In this document: one piece after another, positions 15,350 to 17,213 of the stretch
Numbering within the stretch: the stretch's first letter is position 1
Layout of the letters: the number at the start of each line of letters is the position of its first letter
NCBI GenBank assembly: GCA_043742955.1
Contig: JAYTXL010000277.1
Span: 1 to 17,213, forward strand
Source: JAYTXL01 sp043742955
GTDB taxonomy: Bacteria; Verrucomicrobiota; Verrucomicrobiia; Limisphaerales; JAYTXL01
Reading direction: 5' to 3'
DNA: 17,213 bases
Notes under the pieces: generated by a model
Told to the model about the DNA's origin: nothing
The model's database searches: none
What the model saw: only the letters and a program-made list of their open reading frames with translations
Program-made: the position numbers and the translations under genes

Positions 15350-16654
15350 ATGCGTGAAGCAGTGAGATCGAGCAACATTATAAAAGCGGTGGGGACGGCG
15401 GTTGTGGGGCTTCTGTCGGCGGGTGTCGGCGGCGCGCTGGCGCAGGCGGATTTTCAGGGATCGACGCACATGGTTTCCTTTGAGGAGGACACCATCAATT
15501 ACAACCAGACCGCCGCGAACGATCCAGTAGCCCGGTTGCAAAAGCGGCTGGAGAAAGGCGAACTCAAGCTCGCCTACGATGAGCGGTTGGGCTTTCTTCC
15601 AGCGGTGCTGGCGGCATTAAAGGTGGAGCCCTCCTCCCAAATGCTGGTGTTCTCCAAGACCTCGCTGCAGCGCGAACGCATTTCACCGCAGACACCGCGA
15701 TCGCTGTTCTTCAATGACAGTGTGTATGTCGGCTTCATTCCCGGCGCGCTACTGCTGGAATTTTCAACCGCCGATGCGAAGTTGGGCGGAGTCTTTTACA
15801 CGCTGGAGCAAAACGAAGGCACCCCGCCGCGCTTTGTGCGCAACAACCAATGTCTCGAATGCCACGCGTCATCCAAGACCATGGGCGTGCCCGGCCATTT
15901 GGTGCGTTCGTTTGCCACCGACACTTTCGGCATCGCGGACTTGAACACCGGTATTTCGCTCGTCAATCACCGCACCCCACTGGCGGAGCGTTGGGGCGGT
16001 TGGTATGTCACGGGAACGCACGGATCCCAGACGCACCGGGGCAACCTGGTGGGCAAGGAGGATTTTGCGAAGCAGGAAAAAAAGCCAAACTTTCATGGCA
16101 ACATGACCAGCCTGGGAAAAATGTTCGACACCACGCGCTACGCCACGCCGCACAGTGACATCGTGGCGTTGATGGTGCTGGAGCATCAGGCGCACATGCA
16201 GAATTTTCTCACGCGCCTGAACTACGAGGCCATGCTGGGGCTCAAGCAATACGGCCACCTCAACTACACCAAGAGCATCACCGAGTCCTTCCTGAAGTAT
16301 CTGCTGTTCGTCGAGGAAGCGCCGTTGGCCAGCCCCGTGCAGGGCACGTCGGGGTTCGCGAAAGATTTCGAGCAAAGCGGCCCGCGCGACGCGCACGGGC
16401 GTTCGTTGCGCCAGTTCGATTTGCGCACGCGCCTGTTCAAATATCCGTGCAGCTACCTGATTTACTCGGACGTGTTCGACGGACTGCCGGCACCAATGAA
16501 GGAGAAAATTTATCTCCAACTGGGAGAGATCCTGGCCGGCCGCAGCACCCATCCGGATTTCCAAAAAATCCCGGCGGAAACCCGCCTGGCCATTCGGGAA
16601 ATTCTCATCGCGACCAAAACCGATTTGCCGGCGAGTTGGAAGCAAGCCGACTGA
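15350..16654 (+). CDS. Secreted protein with a single CXXCH haem motif
   Basis: The 434-residue product has a signal peptide (core AVGTAVVGLLSAGVGGALA, cleavage near residue 31-33) and one c-type haem motif, C168-LE-C171-H172, within NNQCLECHASSKTMGVPGHL. Further conserved-looking segments are rich in H, W and M: VNHRTPLAERWGGWYVTGTH, LEHQAHMQNFLTRLNYEAML and LFKYPCSYLIYSD. This suggests a periplasmic redox protein with a c-type haem and perhaps further ligands outside the motif. It is much longer than a simple monohaem cytochrome, and I recognise no named family, pathway or partner. It is divergent from purB, with 121 bp between starts, and does not seem to be in an operon with the next gene. 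The reading frame and haem motif are clear; the role is open. Confidence 0.8.
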   Translation: MREAVRSSNIIKAVGTAVVGLLSAGVGGALAQADFQGSTHMVSFEEDTINYNQTAANDPVARLQKRLEKGELKLAYDERLGFLPAVLAALKVEPSSQMLVFSKTSLQRERISPQTPRSLFFNDSVYVGFIPGALLLEFSTADAKLGGVFYTLEQNEGTPPRFVRNNQCLECHASSKTMGVPGHLVRSFATDTFGIADLNTGISLVNHRTPLAERWGGWYVTGTHGSQTHRGNLVGKEDFAKQEKKPNFHGNMTSLGKMFDTTRYATPHSDIVALMVLEHQAHMQNFLTRLNYEAMLGLKQYGHLNYTKSITESFLKYLLFVEEAPLASPVQGTSGFAKDFEQSGPRDAHGRSLRQFDLRTRLFKYPCSYLIYSDVFDGLPAPMKEKIYLQLGEILAGRSTHPDFQKIPAETRLAIREILIATKTDLPASWKQAD

Positions 16655-16829
16655 GCCTTGACCATTCTGTTCAAGCACGGAGGAACACGGATGCTCCCAC
16701 TGTGCCGCCCCTGCTCCCCGCGTGGCCCGAGCGGCGTGCCGGGGTCTTCAAATTCGGGGCTCCCCAATGCTTGCCTGACTTGGAATTTTAGATCGCATCC
16801 CCGTCCTGCCTGCCTTAGTTTCTTAGCGC

Positions 16830-17138
16830 ATGCGCAAGACACTTTCCCATCCCGTCTCGCTGGCGTTCGCCGCCTTTGCCTTCATTTTATCCGTCCCGGC
16901 CGCTGATCCCAACCGTCAACCCACCCCGGAGTGGATCTGGGCGGCGCCGGAGTCGAAGGACAACGAGGTCGCTTACTTCCGCAAAGCCTTTGAAGCACGG
17001 CCTGGTGTGCTCAAAGCCATCCTCCTCGGCGCCTGCGACAACCAAATGACCGTGTTCCTCAACGGCCAGTGCGTCGCCGAAATCGAAAATTACGATCGCG
17101 CCGCCAGCGTGCTGGTGTCGGTTCTGAATGGCGCTTAG
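16830..17138 (+). pseudogene. N-terminal fragment of an exported protein, cut by an insertion
   Basis: The frame encodes a signal peptide (LAFAAFAFILSVPAA, cleavage near residue 25) and then WIWAAPESKDNEVAYFRKAF, ILLGACDNQMTVFLNGQCVA and EIENYDRAAS, which reads like the jelly-roll N-terminal domain of large Verrucomicrobial or Planctomycete exported haem-binding proteins. Such proteins are usually many hundreds of residues long. Here the frame stops after 102 codons, and the last few codons (SVLNGA) lie in sequence that begins at GAATGGCGCTTA, the boundary of the repeated element also found near 3022. I infer that insertion of that element truncated the gene. The rest may lie beyond the window. 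Confidence 0.65.
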
Positions 17139-17213
17139 ATAAGGCCTAATACTTTCTTGCCAAGACGTTTGCGTCGAGGAGGATTTTTTACCGTCGCAAA
17201 CAAAACCCGACGG
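17135..17213 (-). pseudogene. 3' end of a minus-strand gene, probable mobile element, runs off the window
   Basis: The minus strand encodes RRVLFATVKNPPRRKRL then GKKVLGLI, ending at a TAA (17135-17137). It is homologous to the C-terminus at 3031-3162, and the two also share the flanking GAATGGCGCTTA. The gene continues beyond the right edge, so it may be an intact copy; I mark it as partial. Its stop codon overlaps the last codons of the truncated plus-strand gene, consistent with insertion into that gene. Likely a transposase, but the family is not identifiable from 25 residues. Confidence 0.5.

Noticed and set aside
15229..15378. 50-residue N-terminal extension of adenylosuccinate lyase
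   Set aside because: Family proteins begin at the MIQRYS-type sequence. The extension is basic and non-homologous and would overlap the divergent gene at 15350.

Overview
The window looks like chromosome from a member of the Verrucomicrobiota, most likely a Pedosphaeraceae/Limisphaerales-type bacterium. This is inferred from gene content: a PSD1-type cytochrome (DUF1549/DUF1553) followed by a DUF1501 protein, a PEP-CTERM exported protein, a secreted metallophosphoesterase with a twin-arginine signal, intergenic spaces full of short dispersed palindromic repeats, and almost no recognisable Shine-Dalgarno sequences. No ribosomal RNA, tRNA or CRISPR array was seen.

Region 1 (about 1-3445) is an eroded accessory zone. 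It starts with a protein made of tandem repeats with an exact 62-residue (186 bp) period. It is followed in the +1 frame by a Mrr-like PD-(D/E)XK nuclease. The repeat consensus continues across the frame change, so the two were probably one repeat-plus-nuclease protein. Next comes a DJ-1/PfpI-family gene broken by one in-frame stop. Around it lie two 107 bp dispersed repeats, several inverted repeats and hairpins, and the 3' end of a minus-strand gene of probable mobile-element origin.

Region 2 (3446-6225) holds two divergent membrane protein genes, an MFS transporter (minus) and an NnrS-family protein (plus).

Region 3 (6226-9281) holds exported proteins: a PEP-CTERM protein with a good promoter and terminator, a Tat-exported calcineurin-like phosphoesterase on the minus strand, and a secreted protein of unknown function behind a sigma-70-like promoter.

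Region 4 (9523-13707) is a two-gene operon: a large exported protein with two CXXCH haem motifs (PSCyt1/DUF1549/DUF1553) and, 3 bp later, a Tat-exported DUF1501 protein.

Region 5 (13894-16654) has adenylosuccinate lyase (purB, minus), the one clear housekeeping gene, divergent from a secreted protein with a single CXXCH motif.

Region 6 (16830-17213) is a signal-peptide-bearing gene cut off after about 100 codons by a second copy of the same minus-strand mobile-element 3' end seen near 3031. The two copies share orientation and lie about 14.1 kb apart. The window therefore mixes ordinary Verrucomicrobial export and respiration genes with signs of repeat-driven decay at both ends.
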